The notes beneath the pieces are model-generated. The model was not told the DNA's origin. It ran no database searches and was given only the letters and a program-made list of their open reading frames with translations. Shown piece by piece: positions 1-7,797 of a stretch of DNA of 64,000 nt (position 1 is the stretch's first letter; every line of letters begins with the position of its first letter). The stretch spans positions 558,001 through 622,000 of the forward strand of contig JABTUW010000001.1 of NCBI GenBank assembly GCA_015075185.1. The letters are read 5' to 3'. The translations under genes were made by a program, and so were the position numbers. The DNA comes from Anaerolineales bacterium. Its GTDB lineage: Bacteria > Chloroflexota > Anaerolineae > 4572-78 > J111.

Positions 1-742
1 GTTCGCTGGCCCCATCCACGCGGGCGGCTTCGCGCAGGTCATCGGAGATGCCGCGCAGGCCGGCCAGGTAGAGGGCCATCGTGTACCCCGAAAGCTGCCA
101 CATAGCAGCAATCGTCAGGGTAACAATTCCCAGTGAAATGCCAAAGCGGGGTGAGGTTAGCGCCGTCAGGCCGATACTGTTTAATAACTGCCCCACGAGT
201 GAGTCTGGGGGAATATGGTAAATCACGTCGCTGGCCCAATTAGGCCGGATGAAGCCCAGGCCTATATTCTCAAGAATACGGTTAAGCCCGGTTGTCCCCA
301 CATTGGGGTCACCGGGGGTAAAAATCCAGCGCCAGGCTAGGCCGGTAACAATAAAAGAAATGGCCATGGGAAACAAAAACAGGCTGCGAAAGAAATTTTC
401 ACCCTTAACATGACGATCGAGCAGCGCGGCCAGTGTAAATCCGACGATAATGCAACTCAGCAGAAAAATGGCCGTAAAGCCGATAACATTGCGCAGGCTG
501 GCGGCAAAGCGGGTGGCGTCAATACCCGCAGCGTAGCGTTCAGTCGTCCCAAACAGGCGCGCATAGGCATCAAAGCCGCCATAAGTATAATTGGGTTCGG
601 CCCCCCTCGTCCAGTTTGATACGGAGACCCAGCCTGTCCAACCGATGAAACCATAAACAAAGACGACGATGGCAATTAATGAAGGCAGGATAAACAGAAA
701 GCCGACAATCTTTTCCCAATTCTTTTCCCAGTTAAGAGCCAT
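1..742 (-). CDS. Sugar ABC transporter permease, MalF/UgpA type (cut by window edge)
   Basis: Inner-membrane permease of a carbohydrate ABC importer. The first 247 codons are present; the C-terminus lies beyond base 1. The start at 740-742 gives MALNWEKNWEKIVGFLFILP, a cytoplasmic tail leading into the first membrane segment. A second hydrophobic segment (FTAIFLLSCIIVGFTLAALL) and a third (FFRSLFLFPMAISFIVTGLA) follow, and just before the edge comes the EAA-loop sequence LREAARVDGASE that docks the ATPase. It lies downstream of two sugar-binding proteins in the same direction and is presumably co-transcribed with them, followed by a MalG-type partner outside the window. The long loop between segments 1 and 2 fits the MalF subfamily. 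The sugar cannot be told. Confidence 0.9.
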   Translation of the reverse strand, partial: MALNWEKNWEKIVGFLFILPSLIAIVVFVYGFIGWTGWVSVSNWTRGAEPNYTYGGFDAYARLFGTTERYAAGIDATRFAASLRNVIGFTAIFLLSCIIVGFTLAALLDRHVKGENFFRSLFLFPMAISFIVTGLAWRWIFTPGDPNVGTTGLNRILENIGLGFIRPNWASDVIYHIPPDSLVGQLLNSIGLTALTSPRFGISLGIVTLTIAAMWQLSGYTMALYLAGLRGISDDLREAARVDGASE

Positions 743-790
743 ACCTTTTGTTTCTCCCAGCCCTGACAAGCCGGAACCAAACAGGTTTAT

Positions 791-856
791 AGACAGGATT
801 AACAGGATTAACAAGATTTTAAAAATTCAATCCTGTAAATCTTGTAAATCCTGTCT
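791..856. repeat. Palindromic repeat, GACAGGATTAACAGGATT type
   Basis: AGACAGGATTAACAGGATTA at the left is mirrored by TGTAAATCCTGTCT at the right, giving an imperfect long hairpin in the gap between permease and binding protein. It is the first of three palindromes packed into 743-1139, a stretch without any credible gene. Confidence 0.7.
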
Positions 857-921
857 AAATTTCTTGCTCAATGTACAAAAATTTGTAGTGTTCACTGAGA
901 GGTTAAACAAACCACCCTGAC

Positions 922-1032
922 GCTAAGAGCCTGAGGCTAAAACCGTCAGGCTGAAAGAGCGAAGCCCGGTGGGCTAATTTAGCTCGTAGAGCTTTGCTCT
1001 CTCAGCGCGACGGCTTCAGCCTCGCGCTTTGG
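922..1032. repeat. Long imperfect palindrome (MITE-like)
   Basis: The left arm (922-965, containing GAGGCTAAAACCGTCAGGCT) pairs with the right arm (990-1032, containing GCGACGGCTTCAGCCTC) around a short centre. Both arms carry AGAGC/GCTCT blocks. No ORF is present. It resembles a small non-autonomous palindromic element, but no transposase relative is in the window. Confidence 0.6.
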
Positions 1033-1094
1033 ACCTGGTGATAATGTTCAACTTGTTCGTGAACGGGACACAATGTACAAAAATTTCATTGTTT

Positions 1095-1127
1095 AGGCTC
1101 TAAAGGTCTTGAAGACCTGTAGGGCCT
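1095..1127 (-). terminator. 33-nt post-stop palindrome, copy 1
   Basis: 33-nt near-perfect palindrome centred on base 1111, core AAGGTCTT-G-AAGACCT, starting 13 nt past the stop codon of the leftward binding-protein gene. Copies of the same size and core occur at 2861-2893, 34576-34608 and 46688-46720, each just after a stop codon. There is no strong T-run, so it may stabilise the mRNA end rather than terminate. Confidence 0.6.
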
Positions 1128-1139
1128 TAGACGACAGGA

Positions 1140-2675
1140 TTACTGCTGCGGGAAACCGGCATCCTCAGCCGCCAGGACAAAAGCAGCCTGGGCCGCCGCC
1201 ACATCCCGGTCAGAAGCAAATTTGATGACAATGTCGCCAAATTGTGTCGCCCAACTGGGAATAGCCCCGGAACCGTGGGTCACCATAGGGATAATGCGAG
1301 CCGTTTTGAAATCGTCAGCAGTGCTCTGGAAATAGGCCCGCCGGTCGGCCGGAAAGGTATTGTAATCGCAATCGGTACGGGCGCAGATCGAGCCTTTATT
1401 CTGGTTAAAGGCTTCCTGGGCATCTTTGCGGGTAAGCAGTTTGATAAACTCAATCGCATTTTCTTTGTTGGGAGCTTCTTTAGTCAAGGAAAAACCATCA
1501 GATACTAAGAAGAAAGTGCCTTGAGTCCCCGGAGCCGGATTCCAGGTGACGTAATCTGTAGCGTTATTGACCAGCACTTCTCCATAAGCCCAGTCGCCCA
1601 TAATGTTGAAAGCGGCTTGATCATTGATGACCAGTTCAATGCCGCCCACCCAGCCAATCGTGCCCCGATCTTCGTTAGTGCAGTCCAACAGTTTGTTGAA
1701 GTTTTCCAAAGCCTGGGCGACAGTGGGATCGGTCCAGGAAACCGACCCATTCCACAAGCCGCTAAACTTATCGGCGCCGACGGTACCCAACAGCACATCT
1801 TCAAACGTATGGCTTAACTCAAAACCATCGGAGATCCCCAGGCCCAGCGGAACCACGCCCTGGCTCTTGAGAGTCTCACAGGCAGCAAAGAATTCGTCAA
1901 AGTTGGTGGGCACGGTCAGGCCGGCCTTTTCCAGCACCCGGGTATTGGTCCACATCACCCCGCCGCGATGGATATTGAGGGGAACCGTATAGGTGTTGCC
2001 TCTAACCTTGAGCAGCGCTTTCAGATCTTCAGGCATAACCTCCAGGGCGCCGGTCTCGGCTAAAATATCATCTACCGGCTGGAGGTACAGGTCGGGCGAG
2101 TACTGTTCGGCTTCCAGACCGGCGTGCAGCATGAAGGTATCATACGGGTCGCCGGCAATCAGCTTGTTCAGGTTGGCGCCTTTGAAGTTGGTGCCGCCGC
2201 CTCCGGCGATACCGGCATGGATCAACTCTACATCAGGGTGTTCAGTTCGATACATTTTGTAGACTTCGTTGATCCCGGCAAATTCACCGCCGGAAGTCCA
2301 CCAGTTGCCGACCAGTAGTTGGCCTTTGGCCCCGCTACCAAACAGCGCGCCGACATCACCCTCGGCCGGATCGAAAGTAGTCATGAAAGCAACGGCATCC
2401 TCTTCAGAAGGGATGCGCAGCTTGGAGCCAACTTCGATGACGTCGGGGTTTTCAATTTTGGCATACGAAGGGTCTTCGGCGTTGGCCTGGTTGGTGGCCG
2501 ACATGATGGCCCAGTAGGCATTGATGTCGCCATAGAATTTATCGGCCAGTTTTGATAGAGAGTCGTCGGCCTGGGCGATGTAATCTTCGCCGCCAGTCTG
2601 GGCGCTGGCGAAAGATGCCGGTAAAATGCCCCCCAGCAACATCAGTAGCAGGATAACAGCCAGAAACTTTTTCAT
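1140..2675 (-). CDS. LysM-fused extracellular sugar-binding protein (ABC importer), paralogue 1
   Basis: Exported receptor for a carbohydrate ABC importer, 511 residues. The start at 2673-2675 (MKKFLAVILL) is preferred over an ATG six codons upstream because the SD GGAGGAGGG (2682-2690) lies inside that longer version. Residues 1-26 are a Sec signal peptide ending ASFASAQ. Residues about 30-90 form a LysM-like domain (DDSLSKLADKFYGDINAY, then VGSKLRIPS). Residues about 115-511 are a family-1 solute-binding protein (GQLLVGNWWTSGGEFAG; NIHRGGVMWTNTRVLE; FNIMGDWAYGE). A pair of cysteines in CARTDCDY may form a disulfide. It has no lipobox, so LysM could replace lipid anchoring. Its tandem paralogue is at 2905-4440. 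Confidence 0.88.
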   Translation of the reverse strand: MKKFLAVILLLMLLGGILPASFASAQTGGEDYIAQADDSLSKLADKFYGDINAYWAIMSATNQANAEDPSYAKIENPDVIEVGSKLRIPSEEDAVAFMTTFDPAEGDVGALFGSGAKGQLLVGNWWTSGGEFAGINEVYKMYRTEHPDVELIHAGIAGGGGTNFKGANLNKLIAGDPYDTFMLHAGLEAEQYSPDLYLQPVDDILAETGALEVMPEDLKALLKVRGNTYTVPLNIHRGGVMWTNTRVLEKAGLTVPTNFDEFFAACETLKSQGVVPLGLGISDGFELSHTFEDVLLGTVGADKFSGLWNGSVSWTDPTVAQALENFNKLLDCTNEDRGTIGWVGGIELVINDQAAFNIMGDWAYGEVLVNNATDYVTWNPAPGTQGTFFLVSDGFSLTKEAPNKENAIEFIKLLTRKDAQEAFNQNKGSICARTDCDYNTFPADRRAYFQSTADDFKTARIIPMVTHGSGAIPSWATQFGDIVIKFASDRDVAAAQAAFVLAAEDAGFPQQ

Positions 2676-2706
2676 TTTTTCACCCTCCTCCATGAGTTAT
2701 GATACA

Positions 2707-2810
2707 TGTCATTCTGAACGAAGCATAGCGGAGTGAAGAATCCCCAAGGTGATGGCATTAAATCAACAACCCAGGGGATTCTTCACTCCCGTTGGTCGCT
2801 CAGAATGACA
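2707..2810. repeat. TGTCATTCTGA palindromic element
   Basis: About 104 bp. The left arm begins TGTCATTCTGA and ends GGAGTGAAGAATCCCC; the right arm reads GGGGATTCTTCACTCC and ends TCAGAATGACA. A related element with the same end and inner-arm design lies at 32087-32206. It sits between the two tandem binding-protein genes. Confidence 0.75.
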
Positions 2811-2827
2811 TTACAGAATTACTGGAC

Positions 2828-2851
2828 GAGGCAACCCGCCTGGGCTGCCTC
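2828..2851. repeat. Short hairpin GAGGCA...TGCCTC
   Basis: GAGGCAACCC pairs with GGGCTGCCTC (one mismatch). It lies beside the post-stop palindrome at 2861-2893, and together they may form the 3' end of the transcript of the upstream paralogue. Confidence 0.5.
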
Positions 2852-2860
2852 GCCATTATC

Positions 2861-2893
2861 AGACCCTAAAGGTCTTCGAGACCTTGAGGGTCT
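2861..2893 (-). terminator. 33-nt post-stop palindrome, copy 2
   Basis: Centred on base 2877, core AAGGTCTT-C-GAGACCTT with outer arms AGACCCT/AGGGTCT. It starts 12 nt after the stop codon of the gene at 2905-4440. A hairpin here could make the first binding protein more abundant than the second and the permeases. Confidence 0.6.
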
Positions 2894-2904
2894 AAGAGAC
2901 AAGC

Positions 2905-4440
2905 TTACTGCTGCGGGAAACCCGCGTCTTCAGCCGCCAGGGAAAGGGCAGTCTGAGCCGCAGCCACATCCCGATCAGAGGCAAACTTGGTGATGATATC
3001 GAAAAACTGCTGCTGCCAGGAAGGAATGGCCCCCGAGCCATGGGAAACCATGGGGATGATGCGGTTAGTGGCAAAATCAGCCGCCGAACCCTTAAAGTAG
3101 TCACGCCGGTCAGCCGGGAAGGTATCGTAATCGCAGTCGGTGCGGGCGCAGATGGAGCCTTTGTTCTGGTTGAACTTCTCTTGCGCCTCCTTGCTAGTAA
3201 GGATCTTCACAAAGTTGCGAGCATTTTCAGGGTTGGGCGCTTCCTTGGTGATGGCAAAGCCGTCGGAGACCAGGAAGAACATGCCCTGGTTGCCGGGAGG
3301 TGAACTCCAGGTGACGTGATCCGTCACTTTATCGTTAATCACCTCACCATAAGCCCAGTCGCCCATAATGTTGAAAGCGGCTTGATCATTGTTGACCAGC
3401 TTAATGGCCCCAACCCAGTTCACCGTACCGCGATCTTCGTTGGTGCAATCCATTACCTTATTATAGTTTTCGAGGGCCTGGGTTACGCCAGGGTCGCTCC
3501 AGGGGACGGTCCCGTGCCACAGCCCGTGATTCTTTTCAGCCCCCACCGTACCGGCCAGCACGACCTCAAACAGGTGTCCAAACTCAAAGCCATCGGTGCT
3601 CCCTTGAGCCATCGGTACAATGCCTTTGGCTTTCAAGGCGTCACAGGCGGCAAAGAATTCGTCGAAGTTGGTCGGCACAGCCACGCCCGCCTGCTCCAGC
3701 ACCCGGGTGTTGGTCCACATCACGTTGCCTCGGTGAATGTTCAACGGCACGGTGTAGGTGTTATCGCGGATCTTCAGCAGGTCTTTCAAATCCTGGGGCA
3801 TCACATCCAGCACCCCGGCTTCGGCCAGGATATCGTCCACCGGCGTCAGGTATTTTTCGGGGCTGTAGAGTTCGGCTTCCAGACCGGCGTGCATCATGAA
3901 GGTATCAAACGGGTCGCCGGCAATCAGCTTGTTCAGGTTCGCGCCCTTAAAGTTGGTCCCCGCGCCGCCGGCGATACCGGCATGGACCAGCTCGACATCG
4001 GGATATTCGGCCCGATAAATTTTGTAGACTTCGTTGACCCCGGCAAACTCGCCACCGGAGGTCCACCAGTTGCCAACCAGTAACTGGCCGCCCACGCCGC
4101 TTGCAAACAGCACACCCACATCAGCATTGGCTGGATCAAAGGTAGCCATAAACGCCTGCGCATCTTCCTGCGAGGGGATACGCAGCTTGGAGCCGACTTC
4201 TACGATGTCGGGGTTTTCAATTTTGACATACGAGGGGTCTTCGCCGTTAGCCTTATTGGTGGCCGACATGATGGCCCAGTAGGCGTTGATGTCGCCATAG
4301 AATTTATCGGCCAGCTTTGACAGGGAGTCGTCGGCTTGAACGACATAATCTTCGCCGGCGCCCTGGGCGCTGACCAGCGAGGCCGGCAGCAGGGTAACCA
4401 GCAAAGCGAATAGTAAAGCAATCGCAAAAAACTTCTTCAT
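2905..4440 (-). CDS. LysM-fused extracellular sugar-binding protein (ABC importer), paralogue 2
   Basis: First gene of the leftward sugar-uptake operon, 511 residues, the same length and domain order as its neighbour at 1140-2675 and very similar over the whole length. The start at 4438-4440 (MKKFFAIALLFALLVTLLPA) has SD AGGAGGAG at 4448-4455; a start nine codons upstream would bury it. There is a signal peptide to about residue 26, a LysM-like domain about 30-90 (DDSLSKLADKFYGDINAYWA), and a family-1 binding domain from about 115. Differences between the paralogues lie mainly in the ligand lobe (for example STDGFEFGHLFE against ISDGFELSHTFE), which suggests two ligands or affinities served by one permease pair. 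This is inference. Confidence 0.88.
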   Translation of the reverse strand: MKKFFAIALLFALLVTLLPASLVSAQGAGEDYVVQADDSLSKLADKFYGDINAYWAIMSATNKANGEDPSYVKIENPDIVEVGSKLRIPSQEDAQAFMATFDPANADVGVLFASGVGGQLLVGNWWTSGGEFAGVNEVYKIYRAEYPDVELVHAGIAGGAGTNFKGANLNKLIAGDPFDTFMMHAGLEAELYSPEKYLTPVDDILAEAGVLDVMPQDLKDLLKIRDNTYTVPLNIHRGNVMWTNTRVLEQAGVAVPTNFDEFFAACDALKAKGIVPMAQGSTDGFEFGHLFEVVLAGTVGAEKNHGLWHGTVPWSDPGVTQALENYNKVMDCTNEDRGTVNWVGAIKLVNNDQAAFNIMGDWAYGEVINDKVTDHVTWSSPPGNQGMFFLVSDGFAITKEAPNPENARNFVKILTSKEAQEKFNQNKGSICARTDCDYDTFPADRRDYFKGSAADFATNRIIPMVSHGSGAIPSWQQQFFDIITKFASDRDVAAAQTALSLAAEDAGFPQQ

Positions 4441-4760
4441 TGAAAAACTCCTCCTTGATGTAAACATCCGTTGTTTAAGTTTTACCGAAATAAGGGGAAA
4501 GAGTGAAACCTGGAACGATCTTTCTTTTTGATTTTTTTATCGTCCCTCCTTTCAAGCCAAGCGTGGGGTGAACCTCAAATAACAATTATCTTAATAGAGC
4601 AACAGCTCGATATATGAGCCGGGCAGATTCTAACACGAACTCCAAAAACCGTCAATATGCCAAATTACCAATCAGGTTAGGGGATTTCCCCCCAATACTG
4701 TTCCAAGTGATTCTAACAGGATGGGCTGGCTGCCACTTAAGGACAGTTTTCTTTATACGC

Positions 4761-4774
4761 TGTGCAATTGCACA
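4761..4774 (-). promoter_or_regulatory. Palindromic operator TGTGCAATTGCACA
   Basis: Perfect 14-bp palindrome placed about 15-28 nt downstream of the transcription start predicted from the promoter at 4796-4824. A second half-site (AATTGCAC) lies at 4786-4793, overlapping the start region. The size and position fit a LacI- or GntR-type repressor of the sugar operon; no such regulator is encoded nearby. Confidence 0.6.
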
Positions 4775-4795
4775 TTTATATGTATAATTGCACGA

Positions 4796-4824
4796 AGTAT
4801 ATCATAGAACTTTGGGTTTGTCAA
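4796..4824 (-). promoter_or_regulatory. Sigma-70-like promoter of the sugar ABC operon
   Basis: Reading leftward: TTGACA (4819-4824), a 17-bp spacer, and TATACT (4796-4801). It leaves a leader of about 350 nt before the ATG at 4440. The near-consensus match and the operator just downstream make it the likely driver of the binding-protein and permease genes. Confidence 0.75.
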
Positions 4825-4841
4825 CAAATTAACTTTTTAGC

Positions 4842-4963
4842 CAGCAATTCCAAATATGAGGACCTAGCATCCTCAGATGCGGTGGCGTTCGGCATCTGAG
4901 GATGCCTCACTCCACGAAATTGGCTCAAAATTGCTAACCCGGTTTGCAAATTTGGAATTGCTG
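4842..4963. repeat. 122-bp MITE-like nested palindrome
   Basis: Perfect 14-bp terminal inverted repeats CAGCAATTCCAAAT (4842-4855) and ATTTGGAATTGCTG (4950-4963) enclose a second perfect 14-bp palindrome pair GCATCCTCAGATGC (4867-4880) and GCATCTGAGGATGC (4892-4905). No ORF is present. It sits upstream of the sugar-operon promoter. The rest of 4441-5016 holds the promoter, the operator and A/T-rich leader; no gene was seen. Confidence 0.7.
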
Positions 4964-5016
4964 CTTTTTAGTCAATCTGCTATCCACCATCTACCATCTA
5001 CTACCTACCTTCTTCC

Positions 5017-7407
5017 TTACCGCAGTGTTCGGTATCGCCGTCCCTGCGCGGCAAGTTGTTCCAGCATTTGGCGGGTTTCGGTTTCGGTAGCCCCGGCCAG
5101 CCGTTCGACCTGGCAGCCGGCGGCTCGTAAAACCTGCTCGGCTTGACCGGACACGCCGCCCGGCCCGCCAATAATGGTCACATGTTTGGCCGATTTAGCT
5201 TCCTCAACCGAAAAGCCGATTGTCACCGGGAACTTATCAATATAAGTAAAGGCCCCTAACAAGTCCCACTTGGCCCAGTTGCCATTCCCTTGATGCCAGA
5301 AGAGCATATAGTGTTCGATGGGCTTGACAAGCACTGGAGGAGGAGTCGGGGTAGGTTGGGGAGTTGGCGTTGGGGTAGGTGTTGGAACAGGCACAGGGGT
5401 AGGTACAGTCCCAGTCATCAGGCTTTGCACTTTAGCCAGGAGCGGTCCTTTCCAGACTGGAAAGGTTGCGCCGGGACTGCCTGTTTTTACCAAATCACTG
5501 TAGCCAAAGATTTGATCGGCTGGGATGCCTAATTGCACCGCCAGTTGAGCCAGCAGCGCTGCCGCCGCATCGAGTTGGGGTTGGGGCGGGGCTACGCTGG
5601 TAAAGTCGCCGATCAAACAGATGCCGGCGCTATCACCGCTGAAATTACCGGCATGATTCGCCACGGCTTCAAGCGGCTGAGTCTGGAAGACCTGTCCCTG
5701 GGGGGTAATACAATAATGATAGGTAATACCCGGCAAATTGCGAGTATTTACCTGATAATCGGCTACCCGCTGCACCGTAACAGTGGGCGGCGTGGCCGTA
5801 TGATGGATAATCAAGCGACGAATGGCCGACCGGGCACGGGTAGGATACTGCTGGGTGGCGCTACGGGGCAGGCTGGCACTGATATCCTGAATTTGGATGA
5901 GCGCCTGCGCCGGGGCCGGGGTGGGAGTAGGAACAGGCACAGGGGTAGGGGTAACAACCACCGGCTGCGTGGTGACATTAATCGGCGAAACGAGCAAGCC
6001 CTGGTCCCCTTGCGAGGTAAACCAGGTGACCTGTTCATGAATCATATCCCAGCGCAATTGGTAAATACCGGGCGCGTCAGGGGTGCGCAGCCGTGCCTGT
6101 AGGTTCACTGCGCCATCGGGCGGCACATCGGCGGGCAGGGCGGTGCGAAAATCAAACTGGGGGGGGAAGGTCAACATTTGGCCGGCCGCGTTGTACCACT
6201 GGAATCCCAGCCGGAAGGGTGTCATACCGCCCTGGGCCCAGGTCATGCTGCCGACATTTTGCACCGAAACAGTCAAATCCAGCGTTTGGCCTGCCGGAAG
6301 CGTAGCCGGGGTGTTATGGCCGAGATAGCGCGTCCGGTAGGATGGCCGGCTCGCGACCGGCGTGGTGGGAATAGGAATCTCTACCGGCAGCGGGGTAGGG
6401 CTGACCGGAGTCACTTCAGGATTCCATTGATAATTGAAGGCAATAGCATCGCGGAAATCGTTTTGGACTCCCTGTTTACCGTCAATATGCCACTTATCGT
6501 GCCTCGGCCAGCGATAGAGAATGGCAGCCCGAATTTGCTGGTGGCCGGCCTTATTCCAATCGTTAATTTCTTTATAGGCATTTTTGACCCAACCCCGGTT
6601 GGCGTCTTCCCAGGGATCATCCTGGTCCATCTCGGTCAGGTAGACCGGCAGGTTGCGCATGGCCGGAGGGATTACATTCATCTGATCGCGATAAGTCCGG
6701 AAATGGTAGTTATATTTCTGAAAAGGGGGTCCCAGCTTGGTGTCACTGAAAACAAGAGTGGGATCAACGCCATGGGTGTAAGCATGAATGGCAATACCGT
6801 CACAATTACCCGGTCCAATGGCCATTAAAATATCCCGCAGATATTGGATATAGTCACCAATCCCACCCGCCAGATTATTGGCTGTATACGCGCCTTGAGC
6901 GTCGGCCGCGTAAGTTGTTTCAGGGTTCCAGGGTCCTATCGCGCCGACAATAATCTGGTCATCGCTGTGTCCGGGCAGGCGGCGGATAGCGTTACGGCAC
7001 AGCCGATAACAGTCGGCGTATAGGCGAGGCGTAATCGGCTCAGGTTGGTCAGTACCGGGCTTGCGCGGCTGTTCTCGGGCCAGGTTCATTTCATTGCCAA
7101 TAATCCAGATATGGGCGCCAGGTGATCTGTTGACAAAATTGGCCGCGCGCTGGGCAAAATCCTGGTACTTGTTTGGGAGAGGAATGGTGCCATCGGGGCC
7201 GTAGGCATGGTTCAGGCGGACAATCACGCCAAACCCCCTATCGGCCAGGTCAATATAGTTGCTGCCTCCCATATCGCCAGGATTTGCCCGGATTTCCTCC
7301 GTTACCAAAACCCATCCTTTCGCCTTCCCGTCAACCAGCATGAGGTGCTCGCCGCCGCGATCATGCATGCCGTAAATGTAGAGGGATTCTCCTTTAGGAA
7401 CAGCCAT
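5017..7407 (-). CDS. Multidomain protein: GH-A-like barrel, NBR1-type Ig domain, PGRP domain, cell-wall-binding-2-like domain
   Basis: 796 residues, probably a surface or secreted glycan-interacting protein. Residues about 1-330 look like a clan-A glycoside hydrolase barrel with candidate acid/base E106 in WIIGNEMN and nucleophile E259 in VYLTEMDQDD. Residues about 355-480 resemble the NBR1 next-to-BRCA1/FW Ig-like fold (VGSMTWAQGG). After a TP-rich linker comes an amidase-2/PGRP domain (about 525-660, RRLIIHHTATPP) whose last metal-ligand motif is TGSPG, not TxCPG, and where the usual GHRD reads GYSD, so amidase activity is doubtful. A second TP linker (669-691) leads to a C-terminal stretch (VTIIGGPGGVS...RLAG) like CW_binding_2. 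SD AAAGGAG supports the start; no signal peptide is visible. It is transcribed alone. Confidence 0.75.
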   Translation of the reverse strand: MAVPKGESLYIYGMHDRGGEHLMLVDGKAKGWVLVTEEIRANPGDMGGSNYIDLADRGFGVIVRLNHAYGPDGTIPLPNKYQDFAQRAANFVNRSPGAHIWIIGNEMNLAREQPRKPGTDQPEPITPRLYADCYRLCRNAIRRLPGHSDDQIIVGAIGPWNPETTYAADAQGAYTANNLAGGIGDYIQYLRDILMAIGPGNCDGIAIHAYTHGVDPTLVFSDTKLGPPFQKYNYHFRTYRDQMNVIPPAMRNLPVYLTEMDQDDPWEDANRGWVKNAYKEINDWNKAGHQQIRAAILYRWPRHDKWHIDGKQGVQNDFRDAIAFNYQWNPEVTPVSPTPLPVEIPIPTTPVASRPSYRTRYLGHNTPATLPAGQTLDLTVSVQNVGSMTWAQGGMTPFRLGFQWYNAAGQMLTFPPQFDFRTALPADVPPDGAVNLQARLRTPDAPGIYQLRWDMIHEQVTWFTSQGDQGLLVSPINVTTQPVVVTPTPVPVPTPTPAPAQALIQIQDISASLPRSATQQYPTRARSAIRRLIIHHTATPPTVTVQRVADYQVNTRNLPGITYHYCITPQGQVFQTQPLEAVANHAGNFSGDSAGICLIGDFTSVAPPQPQLDAAAALLAQLAVQLGIPADQIFGYSDLVKTGSPGATFPVWKGPLLAKVQSLMTGTVPTPVPVPTPTPTPTPQPTPTPPPVLVKPIEHYMLFWHQGNGNWAKWDLLGAFTYIDKFPVTIGFSVEEAKSAKHVTIIGGPGGVSGQAEQVLRAAGCQVERLAGATETETRQMLEQLAAQGRRYRTLR

Positions 7408-7797
7408 AAGTCACTCCTTTGTGGAATTTAAATTGATAGAAATGCCGGCGAATGAAAAGTAGATTAATACTTACGTCAAGTTTGGTTCTAACCTCAAAAT
7501 TATAAACGAAAATAACGATTGGGAAAAGCTGTTCTTTTCATTATGGGTTCGCCCCCAATCATGGTCATGGAGGACACACGAAGCGGGTACCTAATCCCAC
7601 AGAACTGCCTGAATTTAGACAGACCTTTTCTTTGTAGCAGCGCTAGTTGGAACAATGTGCTTACTGTTGTACAATCGGGCCAGGGGGAGGATCGCTGACC
7701 GCCGGCGATTGATCGCCGCCTTGCAGCGAGCGGGTCAATATCCTGCTGGCAAACGGCAAAAGTATGAAAACCCTTAACCTTGCTATCGAGTCATTCA
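7408..7797. other. Intergenic region, no gene seen
   Basis: 390 bp between divergent genes. It holds the SD of the leftward gene, a possible GATTGGG/CCCAATC inverted repeat near 7521-7554, and a rightward promoter at 7647-7675. No coding remnant was recognised. Confidence 0.6.
7647..7675 (+). promoter_or_regulatory. Candidate promoter for the small membrane protein
   Basis: TTGGAA (7647-7652), 17-bp spacer, TACAAT (7670-7675), about 120 nt upstream of the ATG at 7798. Confidence 0.45.

Noticed and set aside
2676..2693. Upstream ATG of the first LysM-receptor gene
   Set aside because: The ribosome-binding site would lie inside the coding region; the second Met starts a proper signal peptide.
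3316..4083. 255-codon open frame on the plus strand opposite the LysM-receptor gene
   Set aside because: Antisense to a clearly conserved gene; its residues mirror the codon pattern of the real frame.
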